Origin: Streptomyces cellulosae
GTDB taxonomy: Bacteria; Actinomycetota; Actinomycetes; Streptomycetales; Streptomycetaceae
DNA length: 64,000 nucleotides
NCBI GenBank assembly: GCA_014655195.1
Contig: BNBH01000023.1
Location: 46,130 to 110,129 of the forward strand
Reading direction: 5' to 3'
This document shows, in pieces, positions 35,901 to 44,815 of this stretch. Both the position numbers and the translations under genes were made by a program. The notes under the pieces were generated by a model that saw nothing but the letters and a program-made list of their open reading frames with translations, was not told where the DNA came from and ran no database searches. How positions within the stretch are numbered: the first letter of the stretch is position 1; each line of letters starts with the position of its first letter.

Positions 35901-36703
35901 GGGATGTCGTACGACCCGTCCTCGTTCACCTTGATGCGCAGGATCTTGCCGCGCAGGTCGTTGGTGTTGCCGGAGCTGCGGCGGGCGTCGAAGGCCGGGT
36001 TGCGGTTGTCGCGCTCGTCGATCGGCGTGTAGCCGTCGGAGGCGAAGGGGTTGGTGTCGTCGCCGGTGGACAGGTAGAGGTTGCCCTCGGCGTCGAAGTC
36101 GATGTCGCCGCCGACGTGGCAGCAGATGCCGCGGGAGGCCGCGACGTCCAGGATCTTCTTCTCGCTGGACAGGTCCAGGGTGCCGTTGGGGTTCAGGGTG
36201 AACCGGGAGAGGCGGTTGACGCCGTCGAACTTGGCGAAGTCCTCGGCGGTGCCGGTCTCCGGGGCGTCCCCGGCGGGCGTGTCGAGCGGCGGGGCGTAGT
36301 AGAGGTAGATGGCCCGGTTGGTCTCGAAGTCGGGGTCCACCCCGACGCCCTGGAGGCCCTCCTCGTCGTGGCTGTAGACGTCGAGACGTCCGGCCACCTT
36401 GGTGGTGCCGCCCGCGTCGGTGAGGCGCAGGGTGCCGTCCCGCGAGGTGTGCAGGACGCTGCGGTCCGGCAGCACGGCGAGCGACATGGGCTCGCCCATC
36501 TCGGGTTCGCCCTTGGCGAGCGGCACCTGCTGGAACTGCCCCTCGGCCGCGGCCGGTTCGTCGAGCTCCGCGTGTCCGGGGTGGGCGCCGGCGACGGTGG
36601 CCGGGGTGCCCACGGCCAGCAGCAGGCCGGTGACGAGGGCGAGCGTGGTGCGGAAGGCGGGACGCTTGGCGGTGCGGATGGATTTGAGTCTTCTTCTGTG
36701 CAC
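32987..36703 (-). CDS. Secreted multidomain sugar protein: GSDH-PKD-CBM6-ThuA-DUF1080
   Basis: 1238 residues from GTG 36703 (GGAGGG 5 nt upstream). Domain order: signal peptide (about 1-42); a glucose/sorbosone dehydrogenase-type beta-propeller (about 60-500; GDIDFDAEGNLYLSTGDD, MGFRNPFRISVDEKTG); a PKD domain (about 511-590; LTYAWDFGDGTKGEG); a CBM6-like carbohydrate-binding domain (about 670-815); a ThuA glutamine-amidotransferase-like domain (about 824-1044; VLVFSKTAGFRHDSI, GGGYMGIHAAADTEYDW); and a C-terminal DUF1080 (3-keto-disaccharide hydrolase) lectin-like domain (about 1054-1238; FNGRTLDGWKQAG). It probably binds and oxidises or cleaves an extracellular sugar. It is separated by 266 nt from the sugar operon upstream and has its own promoter region with a shared element at 36867. 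Confidence 0.88.
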   Translation of the reverse strand: MHRRRLKSIRTAKRPAFRTTLALVTGLLLAVGTPATVAGAHPGHAELDEPAAAEGQFQQVPLAKGEPEMGEPMSLAVLPDRSVLHTSRDGTLRLTDAGGTTKVAGRLDVYSHDEEGLQGVGVDPDFETNRAIYLYYAPPLDTPAGDAPETGTAEDFAKFDGVNRLSRFTLNPNGTLDLSSEKKILDVAASRGICCHVGGDIDFDAEGNLYLSTGDDTNPFASDGYTPIDERDNRNPAFDARRSSGNTNDLRGKILRIKVNEDGSYDIPEGNLFPPGTEKTRPEIYAMGFRNPFRISVDEKTGVVYVGDYGPDAGAASPTRGPGGQVEFAKVTKAANFGWPFCTGDNDAYVDYDFATGESGEKFDCAAPKNTSRHNTGLVDLPPAQPAWIPYDGGSLPEFGSGSESPMAGPVYRYDPDLESSVKFPEEFDGDFFAGEFGRRWIKRIEQNEDGSVAKINDFPWTGTQIMDMDFGPDGALYVLDYGLSWFQGDEHSALYRIENAEDGFSPIVGVSADRTSGAAGLKVTFTGTAEDADSPDLTYAWDFGDGTKGEGLNPTHTYKKVGTYTATFTAKDPEGNTGNASVRIVVGNTEPKVRIDVPGNGSLAAFGEPVPFKVTVTDPEETIDCSKVKVSYSLGHDNHAHELTSETGCEGTLTPPPGDGGHDPNANIYGVVGASYTDGGANGQEALTGTARTVLQPLHRQGEHFTSQSGVSVIDKSQANGGKTVGDINDGDWISFSPYRFDGQKKMTVRASSGGSGGFVELRTGSPEGPLHGSAYIPPTGGWETFQDVDVPLRALPKKTTEIYLVFRGGEGALYDVDDFEFSKEPFKQGKKVLVFSKTAGFRHDSIGDGVNALKELGAPAGISVTATEEAGQFTTANLAKYDAVAFLSTTGDVLDADQQKAFENYVKNGGGYMGIHAAADTEYDWEFYGGLVGAYFASHPAIQKATVRVEDHDHPATAHLDDTWERTDEWYNYRTNPRDKAKVLATLDETTYQGGTMKGDHPIAWCQSYGGGRSFYTGGGHTKESYADEAFRAHLLGGLQYATGQVKADCKPDKGYRKIFNGRTLDGWKQAGPGRFVVKDGGVMESEGGMGLLWYQAKELKSYSLKLDWKMRGDDNSGVFVGFPASDDPWSAVDRGYEIQIDATDAADRTTGAIYTFKAANIKARDQVLRPPGQWNSYEIRVKGERLQVFLNGVKINDFTNKDPQRSLTDGYIGLQNHGPDDKVSFRNIQLKELPS

Positions 36704-36866
36704 GAAGTCCCTCCGGGAACGGAATGGGGCCGTACGGAACAGGTGCTGATCGTGCGGTGCGTGCGGGCGCCGGGGTGCGCCGTCACCCCGGAGGCGTGGG
36801 TGCCCTGAACACTCAGGGACGGTAACCGCCTTCTTCCTGACGGAACACCCCTTGGACCGCGTCTGG

Positions 36867-36895
36867 TTGAACTTTTTCCCAACAGAGGACAAAGG
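36867..36895 (-). promoter_or_regulatory. Element shared with the ROK gene promoter
   Basis: On the plus strand this reads TTGA, then ACTTTTTCC (36871-36879), 6 nt, then AGGACAAAGG (36886-36895). The same two blocks with the same 6-nt gap occur at 44742-44766 upstream of the ROK regulator, in the same orientation relative to the gene. It lies 164 nt upstream of the GTG at 36703. Probably a regulator site or a shared promoter type. Confidence 0.55.
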
Positions 36896-36969
36896 GGATC
36901 GCGGGCAGCCCTGACCGGGGACCGGCGGGAACGCCGGCCCCCGTCCCGACCTGCGGCCGGGGCCTGTCC

Positions 36970-37968
<999 letters not shown>

Positions 37969-37983
37969 CCGTATCCGTCCTCC

Positions 37984-39192
37984 TCAGGCGGCGATCGGGG
38001 TGTAGACGGCGTTCTTCTCGGCGCTCTCCTCCACCGCGGCGAGGACGCGCTGCACCTGGAGCCCGTCCGTGAAGGACGGTTCCGGGCTGCGGCCCTCGGC
38101 GATGGCGTGGACCAGGTCGCGGGCCTGGTGCGCGAAGGTGTGCTCGTAGCCGAGCCCGTGGCCCGGCGGCCACCAGGCGTCCAGGTAGGGGTGGTCGGGC
38201 TCGGTGACGAGGATGCGGCGGAAGCCGCCGTGCGTGGCGTCCCCGGTGCCGTCGTGGTACCCGAGTTCGTTGAGCCGCTCCAGGTCGAAGGCGAGCGAGC
38301 CGCGCTCGCCGTTGAGTTCGATCCTCAGGGCGTTCTTGCGTCCGGTGGCGTACCGGGTGGCCTCGAAGGACGCCAGTGCGCCGGAGGTGAACCGGCCGGT
38401 GAACACGGCGGCGTCGTCGACGGTGACCGGTCCGGTGCCGGCGGCGGAGACGGCGGCCAGGCCGCTGCTCGGCGCGGTCGGCAGCGGCCGCTCGCGGACG
38501 AACGTCTCGGTGAGCGCGGAGACGCCCGCGAGCGGCTCCCCCGCCAGGTACTGGGCGAGGTCGACGATGTGTGCGCCGAGGTCGCCGAGCGAGCCGGAGC
38601 CCGCCTGCTCCCGGCGCAGCCGCCAGGTGAGCGGGAACTGCGGGTCCACCAGCCAGTCCTGGAGGTACGCGACCCGCACGTGCCGCAGTGTGCCGATGCG
38701 GCCCTCCTCCACCATCCGCCGGGCCAGCGCGGTGGCGGGCACCCGGCGGTAGTTGAAGCCGACCATGGCGGCCTGGCCGCGGTCCCGCGCCTCCTGGGCG
38801 GCACGGGCCATCGCCTCGGCCTCGGCGACGGTGTTGGCGAGGGGCTTCTCGCACAGCACGTGCTTGCCCGCGGCGAGCGCGGCCAGCGCGATCTCGGCGT
38901 GGCTGTCCCCGGGGGTGCAGATGTCGACGAGGTCGATGTCGTCGCGCTCCACCAGGGCCTGCCAGTCCGTCTCGGCCTCCGCCCAGCCGTGCCGGCCGGC
39001 CGCCGTGCGCACGGCGTCGGCGTCCCGGCCGCAGATCACGGCCATCTCGGGGCGGAGCGGCAGGTCGAAGACGCGTCCCACGGTGCGCCAGCCCTGGGAG
39101 TGGGCGGCGCCCATGAAGGCGTAACCGACCATGCCGATGCGCAGTGGTGGCTTCCCCGTTTCCGCCCCTTCGGACGCTTGCGGCTGTGCCAT
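37984..39192 (-). CDS. Gfo/Idh/MocA family NAD(P)-dependent oxidoreductase
   Basis: 402 residues. N-terminal Rossmann domain (LRIGMVGYAFMGAAHSQGW, about 17-35), the family signature HVLCEKPLANTVAEAE with the catalytic Lys near residue 115, and a C-terminal alpha/beta domain with GSGSLGDLGAHIVDLAQYL containing the Asp-x3-His pair. Family members oxidise a sugar or polyol hydroxyl, often at C3 of a glycoside or on inositol. ATG 39192 follows GAGGAGG. It lies between the ABC-transporter genes and the TIM-barrel gene on the same strand, so it probably acts on the imported sugar before the TIM-barrel enzyme. Confidence 0.9.
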   Translation of the reverse strand: MAQPQASEGAETGKPPLRIGMVGYAFMGAAHSQGWRTVGRVFDLPLRPEMAVICGRDADAVRTAAGRHGWAEAETDWQALVERDDIDLVDICTPGDSHAEIALAALAAGKHVLCEKPLANTVAEAEAMARAAQEARDRGQAAMVGFNYRRVPATALARRMVEEGRIGTLRHVRVAYLQDWLVDPQFPLTWRLRREQAGSGSLGDLGAHIVDLAQYLAGEPLAGVSALTETFVRERPLPTAPSSGLAAVSAAGTGPVTVDDAAVFTGRFTSGALASFEATRYATGRKNALRIELNGERGSLAFDLERLNELGYHDGTGDATHGGFRRILVTEPDHPYLDAWWPPGHGLGYEHTFAHQARDLVHAIAEGRSPEPSFTDGLQVQRVLAAVEESAEKNAVYTPIAA

Positions 39193-39271
39193 TCGGATGT
39201 CCTCCTCGTCGTCGTGTCGGGCGGGGCGGTCCCCGCCCGGTGGGCTGGTCAGGCCCGTGGGGCGGGGCTCC

Positions 39272-40321
39272 TCACCTGAAGCCGGTGGGCATGTACTGGT
39301 CGACGTTGTCCTTGTCGACGACGGCCGAGTAGCAGGTCACCGAGGAGGGGATCTCGAACTCGGCCAGGCCGCCGATTCCCTTGCCCTGGCCGAGGGCGCG
39401 GGCGAGGTCGATCGCGGAGGCGGCCATCGTCGGCGGGTACAGCACCGTGGCCTTCAGGACACCGTTGTCGGCCTTGATGGCCTCGAACGCGGAGAGCGCG
39501 CCGGCGCCGCCGACCATCAGGAAGTCGTCGCGGCCGGCCTGCTCGATGGCGCGCAGCGCGCCCACGCCCTGGTCGTCGTCGTGGTTCCACAGCGCGTCGA
39601 ACTGCGACTGGGCCTGGAGCAGCTGCGCCATCTTGGCCTGGCCGGACTCGACGGTGAACTCGGCCGCCTGGCGGGCCACCTTGCGGATGTTCGGGTAGTT
39701 CTTGAGGGCGTCGTCGAAGCCCTGGGTGCGCTGCTTGGTCAGCTCCAGGTTGTCCAGGCCGGCCAGTTCGATCACCTTGGCGTCGGGCTTGTCCTTGAGC
39801 TTCTCGCCGATGTAGTGGCCGGCGTTGAGGCCCATGCCGTAGTTGTCGCCGCCGACCCAGCAGCGGTACGCCTGCGGGGTGTTGAAGACGCGGTCGAGGT
39901 TCACCACGGGGATTCCGGCGCGCATCGCCTTCAGGCCGACCTGGGTGAGGGCCTTGCCGTCGGCCGGCAGGATCACCAGGACGTCGACCTTCTTGTTGAT
40001 GAGGGTCTCGATCTGGCCGATCTGCTGGGCGGTGTCGTTGGAGCCCTCGGTGATCTCCAGGGTGACGTCGGAGTACTTCTCGGCGCGCTTCTTGGCGTTG
40101 TCGTTGATGGCGTTGAGCCAGCCGTGGTCGGCCTGCGGTCCGGCGAAGCCGATGGTGACCTGCTTGCCCGGCTTGTCGTCGGCGGCCGGCTGGTTGTTCG
40201 CGGCCGGCTCGTCGCCGCCGCTGGGCTCGTTGCTGGTGCAGCCGGTGACGAGGGCGCCGGCGGAGACGGCGGCGGCTCCGAAGAGGAGCCCTCTGCGGCT
40301 GGTGAACGTCGGCTCTGGCAT
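39272..40321 (-). CDS. Ribose-type sugar ABC transporter substrate-binding lipoprotein
   Basis: 349 residues. The N-terminus combines a twin-arginine motif (TSRRGLLFG) with a lipobox (GALVTGC, Cys near residue 28), so it is a Tat-exported lipoprotein. The mature protein is a type I periplasmic-binding-protein fold (IGFAGPQADHGWLNAINDNA, DVLVILPADGKAL, IPVVNLDRVF). This cluster of RbsB/XylF-like receptors binds pentoses, hexoses or inositol. It is 18 nt downstream of the permease gene. ATG 40321 follows GAAGGG. The sugar cannot be read from the sequence. Confidence 0.9.
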   Translation of the reverse strand: MPEPTFTSRRGLLFGAAAVSAGALVTGCTSNEPSGGDEPAANNQPAADDKPGKQVTIGFAGPQADHGWLNAINDNAKKRAEKYSDVTLEITEGSNDTAQQIGQIETLINKKVDVLVILPADGKALTQVGLKAMRAGIPVVNLDRVFNTPQAYRCWVGGDNYGMGLNAGHYIGEKLKDKPDAKVIELAGLDNLELTKQRTQGFDDALKNYPNIRKVARQAAEFTVESGQAKMAQLLQAQSQFDALWNHDDDQGVGALRAIEQAGRDDFLMVGGAGALSAFEAIKADNGVLKATVLYPPTMAASAIDLARALGQGKGIGGLAEFEIPSSVTCYSAVVDKDNVDQYMPTGFR

Positions 40322-40338
40322 GGCGGTGAACCCTTCCG

Positions 40339-41358
40339 TCAGGTCGTGCTCGCGGTACGCCGCTGGACCAGCACGGCGGCGACGATGATCGCGCCCTTGG
40401 CGATCTGCTGGACGTCGGTCTGCAGGTTGTTCAGGGCGAAGATGTTGGTGATGGTGGTGAAGATCAGGACGCCGAGGACGGAGCCGACGATGGTGCCGCG
40501 GCCGCCGGTGAGCAGGGTGCCGCCGATGATCGCGGCGGCGATGGCGTCGAGTTCGTAGAGGTTGCCGTTGGTGTTCTGTCCGGAGCCGGACAGAACGATC
40601 AGCAGGAAGGCGGCGATGCCGCAGCACAGCCCGGACAGCAGGTACAGGTAGAGGCGCTGGCGGCGTACGTCGATGCCGGCGAGGCGGGCGGCCTCCGCGT
40701 TGCCGCCGACGGCGACCGAACGGCGGCCGAAGGTGGTGCGGTTGAGCACCAGCCAGCCGACGACGGTGACCGCGGCGAACACCAGCACCAGCGGGGGGAC
40801 GCCCAGCACGTAGGCGTCGCGCTCGCCGAGGTCGAGGACGCTGTCGACCGTGACGATCTGCGTGCGTCCGTCGGTGATCTGCAGGGCGAGGCCGCGGGCG
40901 GAGGCGAGCATGGCGAGGGTGGCGATGAACGGCACCATCCCGCCGTACGCGATGAGCACCCCGTTGACGAGGCCGCAGCCGAGGCCGACCAGGACGGCGG
41001 TGAAGAGGATGCCCGCGAAGCCGTACTCCTGGGTGGCGACGGTGGTCGCCCACACCGAGGCGAGGGCGACGATCGCGCCGACCGACAGGTCGATGCCGCC
41101 GGAGATGATGACGAAGGTCATGCCGACGGTGACGACGCCGATGACGGACGCCTGGGTGAGGACCAGCTGGAGGTTGCGGGTGTCCAGGAACTGGTCCGGC
41201 TTGGTGAGGCCGCCGATGAGGATGAGTACGGCGAGCACGCCGAGCAGGGACAGGGTGCGCACGTCGGCGCGGAACAACACGGCCCGCCAGGCGGGCTGTT
41301 CGCCGGCCGGTGGCACCTTGGAGGTGCTGTCCCGCGGCGGGGAGACGTTCTGCGTCAT
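40339..41358 (-). CDS. Ribose-type ABC transporter permease
   Basis: 339-residue membrane protein of the RbsC/BPD_transp_2 family, with about eight to ten helices. The family motif GGIDLSVGAIVALASV lies after helix 2-3, and NAEAARLAGIDVRRQRLYLYLLSG forms the ATPase-contact loop; AAAIIGGTLLTGGRGTIVGSVLG is near the C-terminus. One permease gene is present, so the channel is presumably a homodimer. ATG 41358 overlaps the ATPase gene's stop (ATGA at 41355-41358). Confidence 0.92.
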   Translation of the reverse strand: MTQNVSPPRDSTSKVPPAGEQPAWRAVLFRADVRTLSLLGVLAVLILIGGLTKPDQFLDTRNLQLVLTQASVIGVVTVGMTFVIISGGIDLSVGAIVALASVWATTVATQEYGFAGILFTAVLVGLGCGLVNGVLIAYGGMVPFIATLAMLASARGLALQITDGRTQIVTVDSVLDLGERDAYVLGVPPLVLVFAAVTVVGWLVLNRTTFGRRSVAVGGNAEAARLAGIDVRRQRLYLYLLSGLCCGIAAFLLIVLSGSGQNTNGNLYELDAIAAAIIGGTLLTGGRGTIVGSVLGVLIFTTITNIFALNNLQTDVQQIAKGAIIVAAVLVQRRTASTT

Positions 41359-42878
41359 GACGCCGGGCTTCCTTCCATGACCAGGTCGAGTACACGGTGT
41401 TCGTCGAGTTCGCGGGCGGGCGCCGTGTGGACGACGGACCCCTCGCGCAGCACCAGGACGCGGTCGGCGAGGCCGAGGACCTCGGGCACCTCGCTGGAGA
41501 CCAGCAGCACGGCGAGCCCTTCGTCCGCCAGGCGCCGTACGACGGCGTACAGTTCGGCCCGCGCGCCGACGTCGACGCCGCGGGTGGGTTCGTCGAGCAG
41601 CAGCACCCGGCAGCCGCGGAGCAGCCAGCGGGCGAGGACCGCCTTCTGCTGGTTGCCGCCGGAGAGGGTGCGGACGGGCACGTCGGGGTTGTCGGGCCGC
41701 AGGGACAGCTCCCGGACCGCCGCGCGCGCCGCCCCCAGTTCGGCGCCGCGGTCGATCCATCCGGCCCGCGCGAAGCGGGACATGGAGGAGACGGACACGT
41801 TGCGGGTGACCGACTCCAGCATCAGCAGGGCCTGCGCCTTGCGTTCCTCGGGGGCGAGGCCGAGGCCCGCGCGGACGGCGGCGCGGACGCTGCCGGGGCG
41901 CAGGGGTTTTCCGTCGACGAGGACGCGGCCGGTGTCGGGCTTGCGGGCGCCGTAGACGGTCTCGAGGATCTCGGAGCGCCCGGACCCGACGAGTCCGGCG
42001 AGACCGACGATCTCGCCGGGGCGCACCTGGAGGTCGAGCGGGGCGAACTCCCCGCGCCGCGACAGGTTTTCGACGGTGAGGACCGGTGCGGCGTCCTTGG
42101 CCGGCGAGGTGTCGGGGCGGGGCGGGAAGACGTACTCGACGTTGCGGCCCGTCATCAGCGACACCACCTCGCTGGTGGGCGTGGACTTGGCGGGCAGTCC
42201 GCGGGCCACCGCCCGGCCGTCCTTCAGCACGGTCACGCGGTCGCCGATGCGGCGGATCTCCTCCAGCCGGTGGGAGATGTAGACGACGGCGACGCCGGCG
42301 GCGGTCAGGTCGCCGACGATGCGGAAGAGGTTGTCGACCTCGTCCGGGTCCAGGGCGGCGGACGGCTCGTCCATCACGATGAGCCGTACGTCGTGGGAGA
42401 GGGCGCGGGCCATGGAGACGATCTGCTGGTGCGCGGCGGAGAGGTCGCCGACCAGACGGCCGGGGTCGATCTCGGGGTGTCCAAGTCGCTTGAGCAGATC
42501 GGCGGTTGACGCGCGGGCCGCCCTGCCCCGGACGACGAACCCGGCGGCGGTGGGTTCATGGCCGAGGTGGACGTTCTCGGCGACCGACAGGTGCTCCACC
42601 AGGTCGAGTTCCTGGTAGATGGTGGCGATGCCGAGGCGCATGGCGGCGATCGGCGAGCGCAGGGTGACGTCGTCGCCGCGCCAGCGGATCGTGCCCGTGT
42701 CGGGCTGGTGGGCGCCGGCCAGCACCTTGATGAGCGTGGACTTCCCGGCGCCGTTCTGGCCGAGCAGACAGTGCACCTCGCCGGCCTGGACGTCGAGGTC
42801 GACGCCGTCCAGGGCCCGGACTCCCGGGAACGACTTGGTGATGCCGGACATGCTGAGCAGCGGTGGTTCTGGTGCCAT
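41355..42878 (-). CDS. Ribose-type ABC transporter ATPase, two nucleotide-binding domains
   Basis: 507 residues with two ABC domains, as in RbsA/XylG. Domain 1 has an intact Walker A (LLGQNGAGKSTL, near residue 40), signature LSAAHQQIVSMARAL in the divergent form usual for this family, and Walker B VRLIVMDEPSAALD. Domain 2 has the degenerate Walker A GLVGSGRSEIL that is normal here, plus LSGGNQQKAVLARWL and VLLLDEPTRGVDVG. It powers sugar uptake with the permease and receptor downstream. First gene of the leftward operon; upstream lies a repeat-rich 549-nt gap, so its promoter is at about 42880-42960. Confidence 0.93.
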   Translation of the reverse strand: MAPEPPLLSMSGITKSFPGVRALDGVDLDVQAGEVHCLLGQNGAGKSTLIKVLAGAHQPDTGTIRWRGDDVTLRSPIAAMRLGIATIYQELDLVEHLSVAENVHLGHEPTAAGFVVRGRAARASTADLLKRLGHPEIDPGRLVGDLSAAHQQIVSMARALSHDVRLIVMDEPSAALDPDEVDNLFRIVGDLTAAGVAVVYISHRLEEIRRIGDRVTVLKDGRAVARGLPAKSTPTSEVVSLMTGRNVEYVFPPRPDTSPAKDAAPVLTVENLSRRGEFAPLDLQVRPGEIVGLAGLVGSGRSEILETVYGARKPDTGRVLVDGKPLRPGSVRAAVRAGLGLAPEERKAQALLMLESVTRNVSVSSMSRFARAGWIDRGAELGAARAAVRELSLRPDNPDVPVRTLSGGNQQKAVLARWLLRGCRVLLLDEPTRGVDVGARAELYAVVRRLADEGLAVLLVSSEVPEVLGLADRVLVLREGSVVHTAPARELDEHRVLDLVMEGSPAS

Positions 42879-43427
42879 GCGGATTCCCCTCGGCGTGCGT
42901 GGGCCGACGGCCCCTCGCGGGGCAAGAGTTTTCGGGCAGGGCGAAGCGGAGCGGCGGTGTGGGTGGTGTTCGGAACGGGTGTGCGGCTCGGGGGCAGGGC
43001 CCCACGTTCACGACGGTGCGGCTTCCTGCCGGGTCGGGCGGCTTCCGACCCGGCGGGTCGTGCGGTCTGCGTGCCGGCGCGGGTGGCGAAACCGCATCTG
43101 CACGGTGGTGCCTCGACCGCCGGGAGCGGGGTGGCGTCCGCTCCGGCGGGTGGTGCCTTGCCTGCCGGGGCGGGCGGCTTCCGCCCCGGCGTGCCGTGCG
43201 CTGCGCGTCGGCGCTGGTGGCCGTCGCAGCGGCACGGTGGTGCCGTGCACACCGGTACGGCTGGCCGTCGTACCGGGGACGTGGCCGGCACGGGTGGCTT
43301 CCGCACCGGCGGGTCGTGCTCCGTGCCGGTGCGGCTGGCGGTCGCACCGGCAGGGTGAACTCGCGTGCCGGACGGGCCGGCGGGTGGTGCTGGGCGCCGG
43401 TGCGGCGGGTGCCGTACCGGCGTCGGG
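42879..43427. repeat. 549-nt gap with degenerate GC-rich direct repeats
   Basis: Between the ABC ATPase gene and the ROK gene the sequence is made of imperfect copies of units such as GGCGGCTTCCG, GGCGGGTGGTGC and GTGCCGGTGCGGCTGGC, with phase lost between copies. Open frames run on both strands, but they lack ribosome binding sites and translate to the same degenerate Arg/Gly/Pro/Ala strings. The first 80 nt (to about 42960) are less repetitive and should hold the operon promoter. I see no gene. Confidence 0.55.
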
Positions 43428-44618
43428 TCAGGCGGGTGAGAACAGGTGGTCGCTGATGAGGCGGGCCGCGCCGATGACTCCGGCGGCGGGGCCCAGCTCG
43501 CCCAGGACGATGGGGAGGTTGCCCGTCGCCAGGGGGAGCGAGCCTCGGTAGACCTGGGTGCGGATCGCGGCGAGCAGGGTGTGGCCGAGGCCGGTCACCC
43601 CGCCGCCGATCACCACCAGGCCCGGGTTGAAGAAGCTGACCAGGCCGGCGATGACCTGCCCGGTGCGGTTGCCGCCCTCGCGGATCAGGTCGAGGGCGGT
43701 GGCGTCACCGGCGGCGGCCGCGGCGGCGACGTCGACGGCGCTGAGCGTGCCGTTCGCCTCCAGCCGGGCGGCGAGTTCGGGTGAGTGCTGCTGCTCGGCG
43801 GCCTCCGTGGCGTCCCGCGCGAGCGCCGCGCCGGAGAAGTGCGCCTCGAGGCAGCCGCGGTTGCCGCAGGCGCAGGGGCGTCCGTCGGGGACGGCCTGGA
43901 TGTGCCCGATGTCGCCCGCGCTGCCCGTCGTACCGCGGTACACCTCACCGCCGACGACGATGCCGCAGCCGATGCCCGTGCCGATCTTGACGCAGAGGAA
44001 GTCGGCGACGGTGCGGGCGACGCCCGCGTGCTGCTCCCCCAACGCCATGAGGTTCACGTCGTTGTCGACCATGACCGGGCAGCCGAGCTCCTGGCTGAGC
44101 GCCTCCCGCACGGGGAAGCCGTCCCAGCCGGGCATGATCGGCGGTGCGACCGGGATGCCCTCGGGGAAGCGGACCGGCCCGGGGACGCCGATGCCGGCGC
44201 CGTCGAACCCTTCCGCGAGCCCGGTGGCCTTCAGCTTGGCGGCCATGGACAGCACCTGCTCGAAGACCGCGACCGGTCCCTCGCGCACGTCCATCGGCTG
44301 GTTGATGTGCCCGAGGATCTCCAGCTCGGCGTTGGTGACGGCGACGTCGACCGAGGTCGCGCCGATGTCGACGCCGAGGAAGCGCAGGTGCGGGTTGAGA
44401 CGGATGTTGTGGGAGCGGCGCCCGCCGCGCGAGGCGGCGAGTCCGTCGGCCACGACGAGTTCCGTCTCCAGCAGCCGGTCCACCTCCACGGCCAGTTTGG
44501 ACCGGGACAGGTCGACCTGGTCGCCCAGCTGTGCGCGGGAGTTGGGCCCTCCGTCGCGCAACAGCCGTAGCAGTCGTGCCTGATGGGCGTTCGCGGGTCG
44601 CGCTGTCATGCGTCTCAC
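43428..44618 (-). CDS. ROK-family transcriptional regulator
   Basis: 396 residues. An N-terminal winged helix-turn-helix (about 8-65; RLLRLLRDGGPNSRAQLGDQ, LSRSKLAVEVDRLLE) is followed by a ROK sugar-kinase-like domain: LGVDIGATSVDVAVTN (phosphate 1), DNDVNLMALGEQHAG, and the Cys-rich zinc motif CACGNRGCLEAHFSG. GTG 44618 is preferred to ATG 44609 because GGAGG lies 5 nt before it. Adjacent to and in the same direction as the sugar ABC operon, it most likely controls that uptake and degradation set in response to a sugar ligand. It may also control its own gene: the element at 44733 recurs at 36867. Confidence 0.9.
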   Translation of the reverse strand: MRRMTARPANAHQARLLRLLRDGGPNSRAQLGDQVDLSRSKLAVEVDRLLETELVVADGLAASRGGRRSHNIRLNPHLRFLGVDIGATSVDVAVTNAELEILGHINQPMDVREGPVAVFEQVLSMAAKLKATGLAEGFDGAGIGVPGPVRFPEGIPVAPPIMPGWDGFPVREALSQELGCPVMVDNDVNLMALGEQHAGVARTVADFLCVKIGTGIGCGIVVGGEVYRGTTGSAGDIGHIQAVPDGRPCACGNRGCLEAHFSGAALARDATEAAEQQHSPELAARLEANGTLSAVDVAAAAAAGDATALDLIREGGNRTGQVIAGLVSFFNPGLVVIGGGVTGLGHTLLAAIRTQVYRGSLPLATGNLPIVLGELGPAAGVIGAARLISDHLFSPA

Positions 44619-44732
44619 GAGCCCCTCCCCGCCTCATCGGCTGTGCGCGCCGGATTCCGGCCACGTGCGTGGCGTGCTTTCGGATGCGAAAGTAGCAGCG
44701 CCTGCCGGAGGTGGGAAGAAGTCGCGCAGGAA

Positions 44733-44766
44733 TTGACCCCTACTTTTTCCACTCTCAGGACAAAGG
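44733..44766 (-). promoter_or_regulatory. Element shared between ROK gene and GSDH/ThuA gene promoters
   Basis: ACTTTTTCC (44742-44750), 6 nt, AGGACAAAGG (44757-44766), preceded by TTGAC at 44733. Same blocks and spacing as at 36871-36895. It is 124-148 nt upstream of the ROK start, and could be an operator for ROK autoregulation or part of a common promoter. Confidence 0.55.
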
Positions 44767-44815
44767 AGGGGGTGCGGGGCCCCGGAGAACCCCGCTCAGG
44801 TCGGGACGAACCGGA

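Noticed and set aside
32684..36808. A 1374-codon open frame on the plus strand opposite the GSDH/ThuA gene
   Set aside because: It is the complement of a clearly functional multidomain gene. The translation is Val/Gly/Arg/Ala-rich without domains, a known effect of very high GC at third positions.
42374..43358. Overlapping Arg/Pro/Gly-rich frames on both strands in the repeat-filled gap
   Set aside because: They consist of the same degenerate repeats read in different frames, extend into the ABC ATPase gene, and have no start signals.
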